The notes beneath the pieces are model-generated. The model was not told the DNA's origin. It saw only the letters and a list, made by a program, of their open reading frames with translations, and ran no database searches. The position numbers were made by a program, and so were the translations under genes. From positions 1 to 64,000 of the forward strand of contig DCWN01000026.1 in NCBI GenBank assembly GCA_002328835.1: a stretch of 64,000 bases of DNA, read 5' to 3'. This document shows positions 1-9,176 of the stretch, in pieces. This DNA comes from Acidobacteria bacterium UBA2161. GTDB taxonomy: Bacteria; Acidobacteriota; Vicinamibacteria; Vicinamibacterales; UBA823. Numbering within the stretch: position 1 is the first letter of the stretch; the number at the start of each line of letters is the position of its first letter.

Positions 1-1800
1 CTCCCATGGTGCGGCACCTTGACGACCTGCACGGGTGCCGGCACGAACCGCGTGGCCAACGGTTGCTCGGCGTCCCCGCCGATATCGCCCGGCAGCAGGA
101 TCGACACCTCCCCCCAGCGCAACTCGAGCACGACCGAATCGTCGTTTCTGACGCGCGGTCGCTCCCAGTCGGGGCGCAGGGGGTGCCAGACATGGACGTC
201 GACGCCGCCCAGCCTGAGATGATCGCCTGCCTGCAGCGTCCGCCAGGCGCTGCCACGCGCCGCCGCGGCAGCGGCCACGGCTTCGAGGCCGGTGTGGCTC
301 GGCACCGGTACGCCTTCCCAGATCTCCCGCGGGTCGAGATCGGCGACGACCGACACGGCCCCGCCGATGTGGTCCGGATGCCCGTGGCTCAGCGCGAGAA
401 AGTCGAGCCGACGGATCCCGCGCGCCCACACCGCCGGCGCGACCACGCGGGCGCCAACGTCGAACGCGCTGCCCGGAATCCCACCGGCATCGACGAGCAG
501 CGTCGCCCCGTTCGGAAACTCGGCCAGCGTGGCGTCGCCCTGCCCGACGTCGAGGAACGTGACACGCAGGCGCCCCGGCGAGGCCCACCCCGTCGGCCAC
601 GACCACTGCGCGCCGGTGACGATGAGGAGGCCGGTGGTCAGGGAGACGACGGCTCCGAGGCGTCGCAGTCCGTAACGGCGTCCGCCCGCCAGCACGGCGA
701 CCCACCCGGCGTAATACGGCGCGACGATGGCCAGCGATGGCGGCGCCACCCGGCGCGACAGCCAGGGTAGCCATTCGACGAGCGCCGCCGAGTCGACGAG
801 GCCTGTCGCCGCGGCGTGCGCAAGGAGACCGGCGAGCCAGCTCAACACCGGCCAGGCCGGCCACACCGCCGACGCTCCCAGGACCGCCATGCCGGTGCAC
901 TGGACGACGGTCATCAGCGGCACGGCGGCGAAGTTCAGCAACAGGCCGGCGCCCGTCACGCGAGAGAACGCCGAGGCGCTCACCGGAAAGAGCGCGAGCT
1001 CGGCGCACAACGTCGCGGCGCCGAGCGAGACGAGCGCAATCAGCCAGGGGCGGTCCCACCGCGGCCCGAGCCGCGTCCGCCACCACCCCACGCACCGCGG
1101 CACCCCGACGAGAATCGCTCCGGTGGCGCCAAAGGTCAGCACGAACCCGACGTCGAAGATCGTGAGCGGCGTCGCAACCAGCATGGTGGCGGCGACCAGA
1201 GCGATCGCGTTGAGCGGCGGCGTTCGGTGATCCGCGGCCCGCGCCAGCAGCAAGACCGTCGCGCCCAGCGTCGCGCGGACGACCGACGCCTCGGGACCGA
1301 CGAGATAGGCATAGGCGCCCAGCACCACGACCGTGACGAGGCTCGCACTCCGCGCGCCGCAGCGCCCCAGGCGCAGCGCGGCCAGCACGAGCGCCCCGAG
1401 AATGGCGATGTTGCCGCCGGAGATGGCGATGACGTGATACGTGCCGGCGTTTCGCAGGCGCCGCTGGGTTGCGTCGTCGAGCCCGCCGCGGTCGCCAATG
1501 AGGATCGCCGTCGCGACCCCGCTCGACCAGATCGACATAGCGACTCTTGAGCGAAGGCTCGAGCGCGCGGCGGGTCTCGCGCGACCCGACCCAGGCACCG
1601 AACGCGCCGTAGCCGACCGCGAGTGCCACGGTTGCGGCGACGATCGAACCGCGCCGGGCCCCGTGCGCGAGGCCGGCCCACGCGCTCGCCAGCACCACGC
1701 CGGCCGCCGCCGTGATCCCCGCGTCCCACTCGGGGACCGCCGACCCGAGGGCCACGCCGACCAGCACGGGGAGCGCCGCGACGCTGGTGGGATGCGTCAC
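1..1800 (-). CDS. comEC: ComEC/Rec2 DNA-uptake channel, partial, apparent frameshift
   Basis: Inner-membrane channel for single-stranded DNA import in natural transformation. Two N-terminal hydrophobic segments lie at about 1790-1590. The competence-domain signature LIGDRGGLDD is near 1500, followed by many membrane helices. A metallo-beta-lactamase-like domain starts near 570 (FLDVGQGDATL) and has LSHGHPDHIGG near 370. The 3' end lies outside the window. The N-terminal segment (GTG at 1800) and the conserved part are in different frames. Dropping one base from the CCCC run at 1517-1520 joins them smoothly (YVDLVER then VATAILIGDR). Otherwise translation would have to begin at ATG 1538, losing the first two helices. 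The usual OB-fold region between the helices and the competence domain is almost absent. Family assignment is firm; the true start and the cause of the frameshift are not. Confidence 0.8.
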   Translation of the reverse strand, partial: MTHPTSVAALPVLVGVALGSAVPEWDAGITAAAGVVLASAWAGLAHGARRGSIVAATVALAVGYGAFGAWVGSRETRRALEPSLKSRYVDLVERGRDGDPHWRPRRARRRNPAAPAKRRHVSRHRHLRRQHRHSRGARAGRAAPGALRRAECEPRHGRGAGRLCLSRRSRGVGRPRDAGRDGLAAGAGRGSPNAAAQRDRSGRRHHAGCDAAHDLRRRVRADLWRHRSDSRRGAAVRGVVADAARAAVGPPLADCARLARRRDVVRRARALSGERLGVLSRDGRRPVAELRRRAADDRRPVHRHGGPGSVGGVAGLAGVELARRSPCARRGDRPRRLGGARRMATLAVAPGGAAIAGHRRAVLRRVGRRAGGRTPLRTATPRSRRLPDHRPPHRHRRAVVVADGVGLAGAPACHVPRRRAGRRHAGRVSERGDAARRCRWDSGQRVRRWRPRGRAGGVGARDPSARLSRAEPRASGPHRRGRVGRRRSRPAGDLGRRTGAEPHRPRSRGRCRGGAWQRLADAAGRRSSQAGRRRRPCLAPPAPRLGATARQKRRFGRARVALGGGVDPAAGRYRRGRRATVGHAVRAGTRAGRQGAAPWE

Positions 1801-1936
1801 GCGCCGGACGATGCAAGTTTCGTGGAATCGCCGCCGACAGGAGCCGGCCGCGCGAGGCGCTGCAGGGACGAAGTTTCGGCAACCTGATCAGGAGCCCGGG
1901 CGTGCAGATCCTGCCCCGAGAACCCGAACGAATCGC

Positions 1937-4900
1937 TCAGGCGCCGTCGGTGGCGATTTCCGCGTGGTAGTCCTGCAAGGGCCGGACGTCGAGCGCTTCG
2001 GACCGCAGCGCCCTGATCGCACTGACCGCGGCCGCGGCACCGGTCAGGGTGGTGATGCACGGCACGGAATGCATCATCGCCACCCGGCGGACGGTCAGAT
2101 CGTCGAAGAACGACTCGCGCCCGAGCGGCGTGTTGATGATGAGGTCGATCTGGCCGTTCAGCACACGGTCGGCAATGTGCGGGCGTCCCTCGTTCACCTT
2201 GAACACGACGTCCACATCGAGGCCGTGGGCGCGGAGGTAGGCGGCGGTGCCCCTGGAGGCGACGACCGTGAAGCCGAGCGCGGCCAGGTCCGAGGCGATC
2301 TGCCCCACGTTGGCCTTGTCGTCGTCGTTCACGCTGATGAACGCCGTCCCCTTGTCGGGCAGACGCTGGCCCGCGGCCAGCTGGGCCTTCGCGAACGCCG
2401 CCCCGAAGGTTTCGGCCCCGCCCATCACCTCGCCGGTCGACTTCATCTCGGGCCCGAGCAGGGTATCGACACCCGGGAACCGCGCGAACGGAAACACCGG
2501 CGTCTTCACGAACACCCCGGCCACGTCGAGGTCGTCCACCAATTCGAGTTCCGCGAGGGTGGCGCCCGCCATGATCCGGGCCGCGACCTTCGCCAGCGGC
2601 ACCCCGGTGGCCTTCGACAGGTAGGGCACCGTCCGCGATGCGCGCGGATTCACCTCGAGCACGTATACCGTGTCGTCCTTGATCGCGGACTGGATGTTCA
2701 TGAGGCCGACGACATTGAGCGCCCGCGCGATGCGCCGCGTGTGGTCCCGGATCACGGCCAGGTGGCGTTCGGGCACGAGGTAGGGCGGCACGACGCACGA
2801 GCTGTCGCCCGAGTGGATGCCCGCCTCCTCGATGTGCTCCATGATGCCCCCGATGACGACGGCCCCCGTCGAATCGGCCACGGCATCGACGTCGAGTTCG
2901 AACGCGTCCTCCAGGAACTTGTCGATGAGCACCGGCCGTTCCGGCGATGCGTCGACCGCTTCGGTGATGTACCGATCGAGCGCCGACAGATCGTAGACAA
3001 TCGCCATCGCGCGCCCGCCGAGCACGTACGACGGACGGACGACGATCGGAAAGCCGATCGTGGCGGCGACGGCCCGGGCCTCCTCGCGCGAGGTGGCAAT
3101 GCCGCTCGGGGCCTGCGCCACGCCGAGATCCCACAGCAAGCGCGAGAAGCGGTCGCGGTCCTCGGCCAGGTCGATCGAATCGGGCGACGTGCCCAGAATG
3201 TTCACGCCGGCGTCCTGCAGCGGCAGCGAGAGCTTCAACGGCGTCTGGCCGCCGAACTGCACGAGGCACGACACCTCCCCGCCGGCCGACCGCTCGCGCT
3301 CGATGATGGCGAGGACATCCTCGAACGTCAGCGGCTCGAAGTAGAGCCGATCGACCGAGTCGTAGTCGGTCGACACCGTCTCCGGATTGCAGTTGACCAT
3401 GATGGTCTCGAACCCTTGCTCCCGGAGCGCGAACGCCGCGTGACAGCAGCAGTAGTCGAATTCGAGACCCTGGCCGATCCGGTTGGGGCCGCTGCCGAGA
3501 ATGACGATCTTCGGCCGGTCGGTCGGGTCGGCCTCGCACTCACGCTCGTAGGTGCCGTACTGATAGGGCGTGAACGACTCGAATTCCGCGGCGCAGGTGT
3601 CGATCCGCTTGTAGACCGACCGGAGCCCGGCCTCCCGCCGCCGCTCGAGCACGGCGGCGGCGTCCGCGCCGGTGATTGCCGCGATATCGGCGTCGCCGAA
3701 CCCGGTACGCTTGAGCGTCGTCAGGAGTTCCGCCGACATGTCGCGCAGCCCGACCAGTGCGGCCTCGCGTCCGAGCTCGACGAGTTCCTCGAACTGGCGA
3801 AGGAACCACCGGTCGATCCTTGTGATCTCGTGCACCTGCTCGACCGACCACCCGCGCTGCAGCGCTCGAAACACCGCCCACAGGCGGCGGTCGGTGGCCA
3901 CGGCCAGCTGGCGCTGGAGCGTCGCGTCGTCCTCGGACTCCCCCGCCGGCTGCGCGAACAGCCGGCCCGACCGTCCCAGCTCGAGCGATCGGAACCCCTT
4001 GAGGAAGCTCTCCTTGAACGTCCGGCCGATGGCCATGACCTCGCCCACCGACTTCATCTGGGTCGTGAGCGTCGGGTCGGCCTGGGGGAACTTCTCGAAC
4101 GCCCAGCGCGGAATCTTGACGACCACGTAGTCGATCGTCGGCTCGAACGACGCCGGAGTCAGGCGGGTGATGTCGTTGGGAATCTCGTCCAGGTGATAAC
4201 CCAACGCGAGCTTCGCGGCGATCTTCGCGATCGGGAAGCCCGTCGCCTTCGACGCGAGCGCCGACGATCGGGAGACGCGCGGATTCATCTCGATCGCCAC
4301 GACCCGCCCGTCCTCCGGATGCACCGCGAACTGGATGTTCGACCCGCCGGTTTCGACGCCCACCCGCCGGATGATCCGCCGGGCGATGTCACGCAGCCGC
4401 TGATACTCCTTGTCGGTCAACGTCAGGGCCGGCGCGACCGTGACGCTATCGCCCGTGTGCACGCCCATCGGGTCGATGTTCTCGATCGAGCAGATCACGA
4501 CGAAGTTGTCCGCCGCGTCCCGCATCACTTCCAGCTCGAACTCTTTCCATCCGATGACCGACTCCTCGAGCAGAACTTCGTTGACGGGACTGAGGCCGAG
4601 ACCGCGATCGGCCATCTCGCGGAACTCTTCCACGTTGTAGGCGATGCCACCTCCCACGCCGCCGAGTGTGAACGACGGCCGGATGATCACCGGGAACCCG
4701 AGCGTCTCGACCGCAGCCAGCGCTTCGTCGAGCGTCTTGACGTAGGCGCTCGCCGGAACCGCCACGTCGATCGAGTGCATCGCTTCCCGGAACTGCAGAC
4801 GATCTTCCGCAACCTTGATCGCCTCGACCGATGCCCCGATGAGTTCGACCCCGTGAGCCTCGAGCGCGCCGCTCTCGCCGAGCGCCACGGCCAGGTTGAG

Positions 4901-5185
4901 CGCCGTCTGACCCCCGACGGTCGGGAGCAACGCGTCCGGTCGCTCGCGTTCGATGATCTGGGTCACGACCTCCGGGGTGAGCGGCTCGACGTAGGTGCGG
5001 TCGGCGACCTCAGGGTCGGTCATGATCGTCGCCGGATTGCTGTTGACGAGCACGACCTCGAGCCCCTCGGCGCGCAGCGCCTTGCACGCCTGCGTGCCTG
5101 AGTAGTCGAACTCACAGGCCTGGCCGATGACGATCGGCCCCGAGCCGATCACCAGGACGCGATTTACATCTGTGCGTTTGGGCAT
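1937..5185 (-). CDS. carB: Carbamoyl-phosphate synthase large subunit
   Basis: Makes carbamoyl phosphate from bicarbonate, ammonia and two ATP for arginine and pyrimidine synthesis. At 1082 residues it has the full family length. It starts with the classic N-terminus VLVIGSGPIVIGQACEFDYS and repeats the same nucleotide-binding signature midway (VILGSGPNRIGQGLEFDY, about residue 560), marking the two duplicated ATP-grasp halves. The C-terminal MGS-like allosteric domain includes LIINTPLGRES and VPCITTLTGA. It lies 37 bp downstream of carA in the same direction, the usual carAB order. The start ATG at 5185 gives the expected MPKRTDVNRVLVIGSG beginning. Nothing in the active-site regions looks degraded. 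Confidence 0.98.
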   Translation of the reverse strand: MPKRTDVNRVLVIGSGPIVIGQACEFDYSGTQACKALRAEGLEVVLVNSNPATIMTDPEVADRTYVEPLTPEVVTQIIERERPDALLPTVGGQTALNLAVALGESGALEAHGVELIGASVEAIKVAEDRLQFREAMHSIDVAVPASAYVKTLDEALAAVETLGFPVIIRPSFTLGGVGGGIAYNVEEFREMADRGLGLSPVNEVLLEESVIGWKEFELEVMRDAADNFVVICSIENIDPMGVHTGDSVTVAPALTLTDKEYQRLRDIARRIIRRVGVETGGSNIQFAVHPEDGRVVAIEMNPRVSRSSALASKATGFPIAKIAAKLALGYHLDEIPNDITRLTPASFEPTIDYVVVKIPRWAFEKFPQADPTLTTQMKSVGEVMAIGRTFKESFLKGFRSLELGRSGRLFAQPAGESEDDATLQRQLAVATDRRLWAVFRALQRGWSVEQVHEITRIDRWFLRQFEELVELGREAALVGLRDMSAELLTTLKRTGFGDADIAAITGADAAAVLERRREAGLRSVYKRIDTCAAEFESFTPYQYGTYERECEADPTDRPKIVILGSGPNRIGQGLEFDYCCCHAAFALREQGFETIMVNCNPETVSTDYDSVDRLYFEPLTFEDVLAIIERERSAGGEVSCLVQFGGQTPLKLSLPLQDAGVNILGTSPDSIDLAEDRDRFSRLLWDLGVAQAPSGIATSREEARAVAATIGFPIVVRPSYVLGGRAMAIVYDLSALDRYITEAVDASPERPVLIDKFLEDAFELDVDAVADSTGAVVIGGIMEHIEEAGIHSGDSSCVVPPYLVPERHLAVIRDHTRRIARALNVVGLMNIQSAIKDDTVYVLEVNPRASRTVPYLSKATGVPLAKVAARIMAGATLAELELVDDLDVAGVFVKTPVFPFARFPGVDTLLGPEMKSTGEVMGGAETFGAAFAKAQLAAGQRLPDKGTAFISVNDDDKANVGQIASDLAALGFTVVASRGTAAYLRAHGLDVDVVFKVNEGRPHIADRVLNGQIDLIINTPLGRESFFDDLTVRRVAMMHSVPCITTLTGAAAAVSAIRALRSEALDVRPLQDYHAEIATDGA

Positions 5186-5222
5186 TCCCGAACCACGATC
5201 CCGACCCGCAAGCCCGCCGTCG

Positions 5223-6368
5223 TCAGCGCCGTTCCTCCATCGCGTCGACGAACAACGTGAAGAGATAGTCGGCGTCGTGGGGACCGGGCGACGCCTCGGG
5301 ATGGTATTGCACGGCGAACGCGGGCCGCGACGTATGACGCAACCCCTCGACCGTACCGTCGTAGAGATTGAGATGGGTCACCGTCACGTCACTCGGCAGC
5401 GACTCGGGGTCGATCGCGAACCCGTGATTCTGCGACGTGATTTCTATCTTGTCGGTCGCCAGATGCTTGACCGGATGGTTGGCGCCGCGATGCCCGAACT
5501 TGAGCTTGTAGGTCGTCCCGCCCAGGGCCAGACCCAACACCTGATGGCCCAGGCAGATCCCGAAGGTCGGCACCTCGGCCGCCACCAGGGCCTCGACGTT
5601 CTTGACCGCATAGTCGAGCGGCGCGGGATCCCCCGGACCGTTGCTCAGAAAGATGCCGTCCGGGTCGACCGCCAGCAACTCGCTCGCCGGCGCCGTCGCG
5701 GGAAACACCCGCACCTCGCAGCCATGCGCCTGCAGGCGGCGAAGAATGTTCCATTTCATCCCGAAGTCGTAGGCCGCCACCTTGAGGGGCCGGGCCGCGC
5801 GTCGCACGGGTGGTACGCCGAAGGCCTCAGCCGCGGCCGTCCCCGGTGCGCCCGCCTCGGGCGGCCAGTCGAACGCCGCCGGGCAGGTCACTTGGGTGAC
5901 CAGATCGGCACCTTCCATCGGCGCGAGCGCGCGGGCGCGCTCCACGGCCTGCTCCGGATCGGCGCCGGTCGTCGTGATGACACCGCGCATCACGCCGTCC
6001 GATCGGAGCGCGCGGGTCAGTGCGCGGGTGTCGATGTCAGCGATGGCCACGATGCCGTGGCTCGACAGATAGTCGCGCAGCGTCCCCGTTGCGCGCCAGT
6101 TGCTGGCAATGGATGAGGCCTCGCGGACGACGAAGCCGGCGACCTGCAGTGCGCGTGACTCGACATCGTCGTCGCACACGCCGTAGTTCCCGATCTCGGG
6201 GCAGGTCATCGTAACGATCTGCCCCGCATACGACGGGTCGGTCAGGACCTCTTGATAGCCGGTCATGCTCGTGTTGAACACGACCTCACCACCGGTGTCA
6301 CCTTCTGCGCCGACCGACTCGCCCTGAAACCACGACCCGTCCTCGAGCGCGAGTGTCGCCCTCGTCAC
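5223..6368 (-). CDS. carA: Carbamoyl-phosphate synthase small subunit (glutaminase)
   Basis: Hydrolyses glutamine and channels ammonia to CarB. The N-terminal CarA domain has ALEDGSWFQGES and NTSMTGYQEVLTDPSYAGQ. The C-terminal class I amidotransferase domain has the nucleophile in FGICLGHQVLGLALGG and the His/Glu pair in YHPEASPGPHDADYLF. I chose GTG at 6368, giving 381 residues, the normal family length. It overlaps the stop codon of the upstream pseudokinase gene by four bases (GTGA). An ATG at 6437 is in frame but would add 23 unrelated residues and run deep into that gene. The overlap suggests carA is translated from the same message as the kinase-like gene. Confidence 0.95.
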   Translation of the reverse strand: MTRATLALEDGSWFQGESVGAEGDTGGEVVFNTSMTGYQEVLTDPSYAGQIVTMTCPEIGNYGVCDDDVESRALQVAGFVVREASSIASNWRATGTLRDYLSSHGIVAIADIDTRALTRALRSDGVMRGVITTTGADPEQAVERARALAPMEGADLVTQVTCPAAFDWPPEAGAPGTAAAEAFGVPPVRRAARPLKVAAYDFGMKWNILRRLQAHGCEVRVFPATAPASELLAVDPDGIFLSNGPGDPAPLDYAVKNVEALVAAEVPTFGICLGHQVLGLALGGTTYKLKFGHRGANHPVKHLATDKIEITSQNHGFAIDPESLPSDVTVTHLNLYDGTVEGLRHTSRPAFAVQYHPEASPGPHDADYLFTLFVDAMEERR

Positions 6369-9079
6369 GGTGCGCCTTCGAGCGAGGCGGCCACCCGCAA
6401 CTGCTGCCCACTCTCGATCTCGACGGTCGTGGTCCACTCGCGGTAGCCGGAACGCAGCAGCCGAATCGTGTGCGCGCCGGTCGGCACGTCGACCAGCGTC
6501 AGCGGCGTCGCACCCAGGAGCCGCCCATCGACATACACCTCGGCTCCAGCCGGACGCGTGTCGATCAGGAGGCTCCCCAACTCCCCCGCCAGCGCGGCCG
6601 CGGCGTCCGGCGATGGGGCCGGTGCGGCGCCCGTCGGCGCTGTGGCGGGCGCGGCCTCCGTCGACGCCTCGATCAGGTCGAGGTTCAGCGCCGCGACCGG
6701 CTCGTCGGCCGAGATCGACACGCTCAGCAACTCGACGCGGTACCCGGCGCGGCTGATCCGGATGACGTAGTCGCCGTAGGCCAGGTCGGCCATGGCGAGG
6801 GGCGTGATCCCGGCCGCGGCTTCGTTGACGACGACCTGCGCACCGGGCGGGCTCGAGCGAATCAGGAGTCGACCGACGACCGGCGCCGGCGTCGCGGGTG
6901 CGGCGTCGGCGCGAAGCCCCGGCGCTTCATCGACTGCCACCTCGGCCTCGGCCACCGCGACCGGTGGAGGCTCCGGAGCCGCCGCTGGGGTGTCCGCGGG
7001 CGCAGCCGTTGCCCCGGCGTCCGCGGCGTCCGCGGCATCGGCGGGTTCAGGGACGGTCGCCGGCGGCGTCTCGGCGGCGACGACCGGCGGGGGTGTCTCG
7101 ACCGCGTCGGGCGCGGCCGCGGGCGCCTGTCCTTGCCCGGCCACGTCGCCCCCCGGCGCCTGCCCGGGCTCGGCCGGGTCGTCCGAACGCAGGACATAGC
7201 CGGCGACGAAGGCGATGAGTATCGCGACGACGAGCGCCAGGGCGAACGGGAGCGCGGGCGCTCGACGGGAGGGCTTCTCTTCCTGGAGCTCGACCAGGGC
7301 CTCGTCAAAGGCGGCTTCGTCGTTCGATTCGGCTGCGGCACTCCACATCGACGCGGGAACGCCGATCTCCTCCGACTCGCCGACTGGAGCCACTTCGGCC
7401 TCCGGCTGCGGTTCCGGCTCGGACTCGGGCTCGGACTCGGGCTCGGGCTCCGGGGCCACCTCCGCCGCGGGCGGATCGTCGGCGGCGCCGATGCCCCAAA
7501 CATCTTCCTGGTCTTCCGTCGTGTCTCCCTTGGCGAACGGCGGCTCGCCCGGAGGCGCTGCGGGGTCGAACGCCTCGACACCCCCCGCGTCGAAGAGGGA
7601 ACGCGCCGGCTGCGACGGGGCCGGGTCGGACGCGTGGGGAGATCCCGGTTCGCCCTCGACCTCACTCGCCTCGGGTGCACTCAGAATGCGTTCGACTTCG
7701 GAGGCGCTCGGCGGCGACTGGGCGCGAGGCTTCGCGTCGCTCGACGCGAGCCACGCCGCCAGTTCGTCGTCCTCGACGCTCAGCGTGGCGTCGGCCGGCG
7801 CGTCCTGAGCCTCACCCGCCCCGACTGCCTCCTGGGCGACGTCTCCGGCCGGCGGCAGTTCGGCGGCCGTCAGATCGACCGTCGGCGCCGGCGCCGACTC
7901 GAGCACCGGCGGCGGCTCCTCAGCCACCGGAGCTTCGGGCACGACGGGACTCGTTGGCGGCTCGGCGGCGGGCGGCTCGGGTGCAATCCAGGTCGCCGGC
8001 TCCTGCGCCTCGCTATCCCAGGCCTCGGTCTTGGCGTCGCTCTCGTCGATGATGACCGTCGGCTCGACGACCAGATCGGAGGCTTCGGCCTGTTCCACGG
8101 CTTCGAACGCAGCGTCCAGGGCGGAGGCGCCGGCCGGTTCGGCTCCACTCGTCTCGGGCACGGCCGCAGGCGGCTGCACATCGCCGGCGGCCGATTCCGC
8201 CGCCGCGGGCTTCGCGGCGGACCCTACCGCGCCGAGTGCCTCGAACGCGGTGGCGAATTCGTGAGCGGTGCGCGGTCGGGCATCCGGGTCATCGGCAAGC
8301 GCCGACGCGAAGAGCGCCTCGAGGGCATCGGCATCGGCCGCGACGCCCTCCTCGCGCAGTTGGGCGGCCGCCTCGGCCCCGGTGCCGACGGGTCGCTTCC
8401 CGGTCAGCAACTCGTAGGCGATCACGGCGAGCGAGAAGATATCGGCACCCGGCCCCCACTCTCCGCCACCGACTCGTTCGGGCGCCGTGTAGGGCCGTCG
8501 GACCGGCCCACGGACCCCGATGTCCTCCAGCGCCGGCACCACGCCGAACCCGGTCGCCCGCGCGGAGTCTGGTGTCACGAAGATGTCGCGCGGGTGCAGC
8601 GCGCCGTGCTGTGCCCCAACCGCGCGGGCACCATCGATGGCGCCCGCGAGCTGTGAGATGAACGGCGCGGCCCGATCGATCGACGCCGGCGCGTAGTGCC
8701 GCAAGGCCACGTCCAGCGATTCCGCCGCGACGTACTCCTGGGCAAGATACGCGGCGGTGTCTTCCACGCCGGCCGTCAGCGGTGCGACCAGACCCGGCTC
8801 GGACAGCCCGATCTGGGCGATCCGGTTCAACTGCTCCGCCAGCGTTCCGGCCTGTTCGGGGGTGATGTCGAGCTTGAAGACCTTCACCGCAACGAGGCGG
8901 TCACCGTCCGGATCGTAGGTCCGGTACACGGGACCCAACACGCCCACCCCGATCTGATGCAACACCCGGAACGGGCCGAATGCTCCAGGCTGCGGGGATG
9001 AGCTCGCGTCGTCGGGTGTCAGTGCAGATACTCCTCCGGAAGGTAGCCGAATGCTAACATGGAAGCCGCGTCGCTTCAA
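6365..9079 (-). CDS. Pseudokinase-fold membrane protein with two C-terminal PEGA domains
   Basis: The N-terminal part has a Hanks-type kinase fold: glycine loop IGVGVLGPV, lysine in VAVKVFK, and YTAPERVGG in the APE position. The catalytic-loop aspartate is missing (HGALHPRDIF where HRDLKPEN is expected) and DFG is GFG, so phosphotransfer is unlikely. A long Pro/Ala/Glu-rich stretch follows, then one membrane helix (ALPFALALVVAILIAFVAGY, about residues 600-620), another Pro/Ala-rich linker and two PEGA beta-domains (IRSSPPGAQVVVNE, IDTRPAGAEVYVDG). The kinase half is thus predicted cytoplasmic and the PEGA half extracytoplasmic. The start is uncertain: TTG 9079 is used here. ATG 9211 would overlap the divergent bshC start. 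CTG 9022 has GGAGGA at an ideal 8-nt spacing. Its stop overlaps the carA start. Function unknown; a scaffold or envelope sensor is plausible. Confidence 0.85.
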   Translation of the reverse strand: MKRRGFHVSIRLPSGGVSALTPDDASSSPQPGAFGPFRVLHQIGVGVLGPVYRTYDPDGDRLVAVKVFKLDITPEQAGTLAEQLNRIAQIGLSEPGLVAPLTAGVEDTAAYLAQEYVAAESLDVALRHYAPASIDRAAPFISQLAGAIDGARAVGAQHGALHPRDIFVTPDSARATGFGVVPALEDIGVRGPVRRPYTAPERVGGGEWGPGADIFSLAVIAYELLTGKRPVGTGAEAAAQLREEGVAADADALEALFASALADDPDARPRTAHEFATAFEALGAVGSAAKPAAAESAAGDVQPPAAVPETSGAEPAGASALDAAFEAVEQAEASDLVVEPTVIIDESDAKTEAWDSEAQEPATWIAPEPPAAEPPTSPVVPEAPVAEEPPPVLESAPAPTVDLTAAELPPAGDVAQEAVGAGEAQDAPADATLSVEDDELAAWLASSDAKPRAQSPPSASEVERILSAPEASEVEGEPGSPHASDPAPSQPARSLFDAGGVEAFDPAAPPGEPPFAKGDTTEDQEDVWGIGAADDPPAAEVAPEPEPESEPESEPEPQPEAEVAPVGESEEIGVPASMWSAAAESNDEAAFDEALVELQEEKPSRRAPALPFALALVVAILIAFVAGYVLRSDDPAEPGQAPGGDVAGQGQAPAAAPDAVETPPPVVAAETPPATVPEPADAADAADAGATAAPADTPAAAPEPPPVAVAEAEVAVDEAPGLRADAAPATPAPVVGRLLIRSSPPGAQVVVNEAAAGITPLAMADLAYGDYVIRISRAGYRVELLSVSISADEPVAALNLDLIEASTEAAPATAPTGAAPAPSPDAAAALAGELGSLLIDTRPAGAEVYVDGRLLGATPLTLVDVPTGAHTIRLLRSGYREWTTTVEIESGQQLRVAASLEGAP
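7416..7451. repeat. In-frame 12-bp tandem repeat
   Basis: Two exact copies of a 12-bp unit (ggctcggactcg) are followed by one degenerate copy, built from a 6-bp ggctcg sub-repeat. On the coding strand it encodes alternating Glu-Pro-Glu-Ser in the acidic linker of the pseudokinase. Slippage here would change linker length without breaking the frame. Confidence 0.7.
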
Positions 9080-9176
9080 CGAGTTCCCGTCAGACGCGGA
9101 CCCCGCGCGCGGTTGCTTGACACGTCGCGCGAGCCTCTGAGACAGTACGAATCGCGACGCCACGCTCGCCCAATCG

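Noticed and set aside
1712..5101. Very long open frame on the plus strand (over 1100 codons) across carB
   Set aside because: It is the antisense shadow of carB in high-GC sequence: no domain signatures, Arg/Asp/His-rich composition, and carB is unambiguous on the other strand.
9117..9122. Perfect TTGACA between the pseudokinase and bshC
   Set aside because: No acceptable -10 at 16-18 bp downstream; the nearest candidate (TACGAA) is 23 bp away, so I do not call a bshC promoter.
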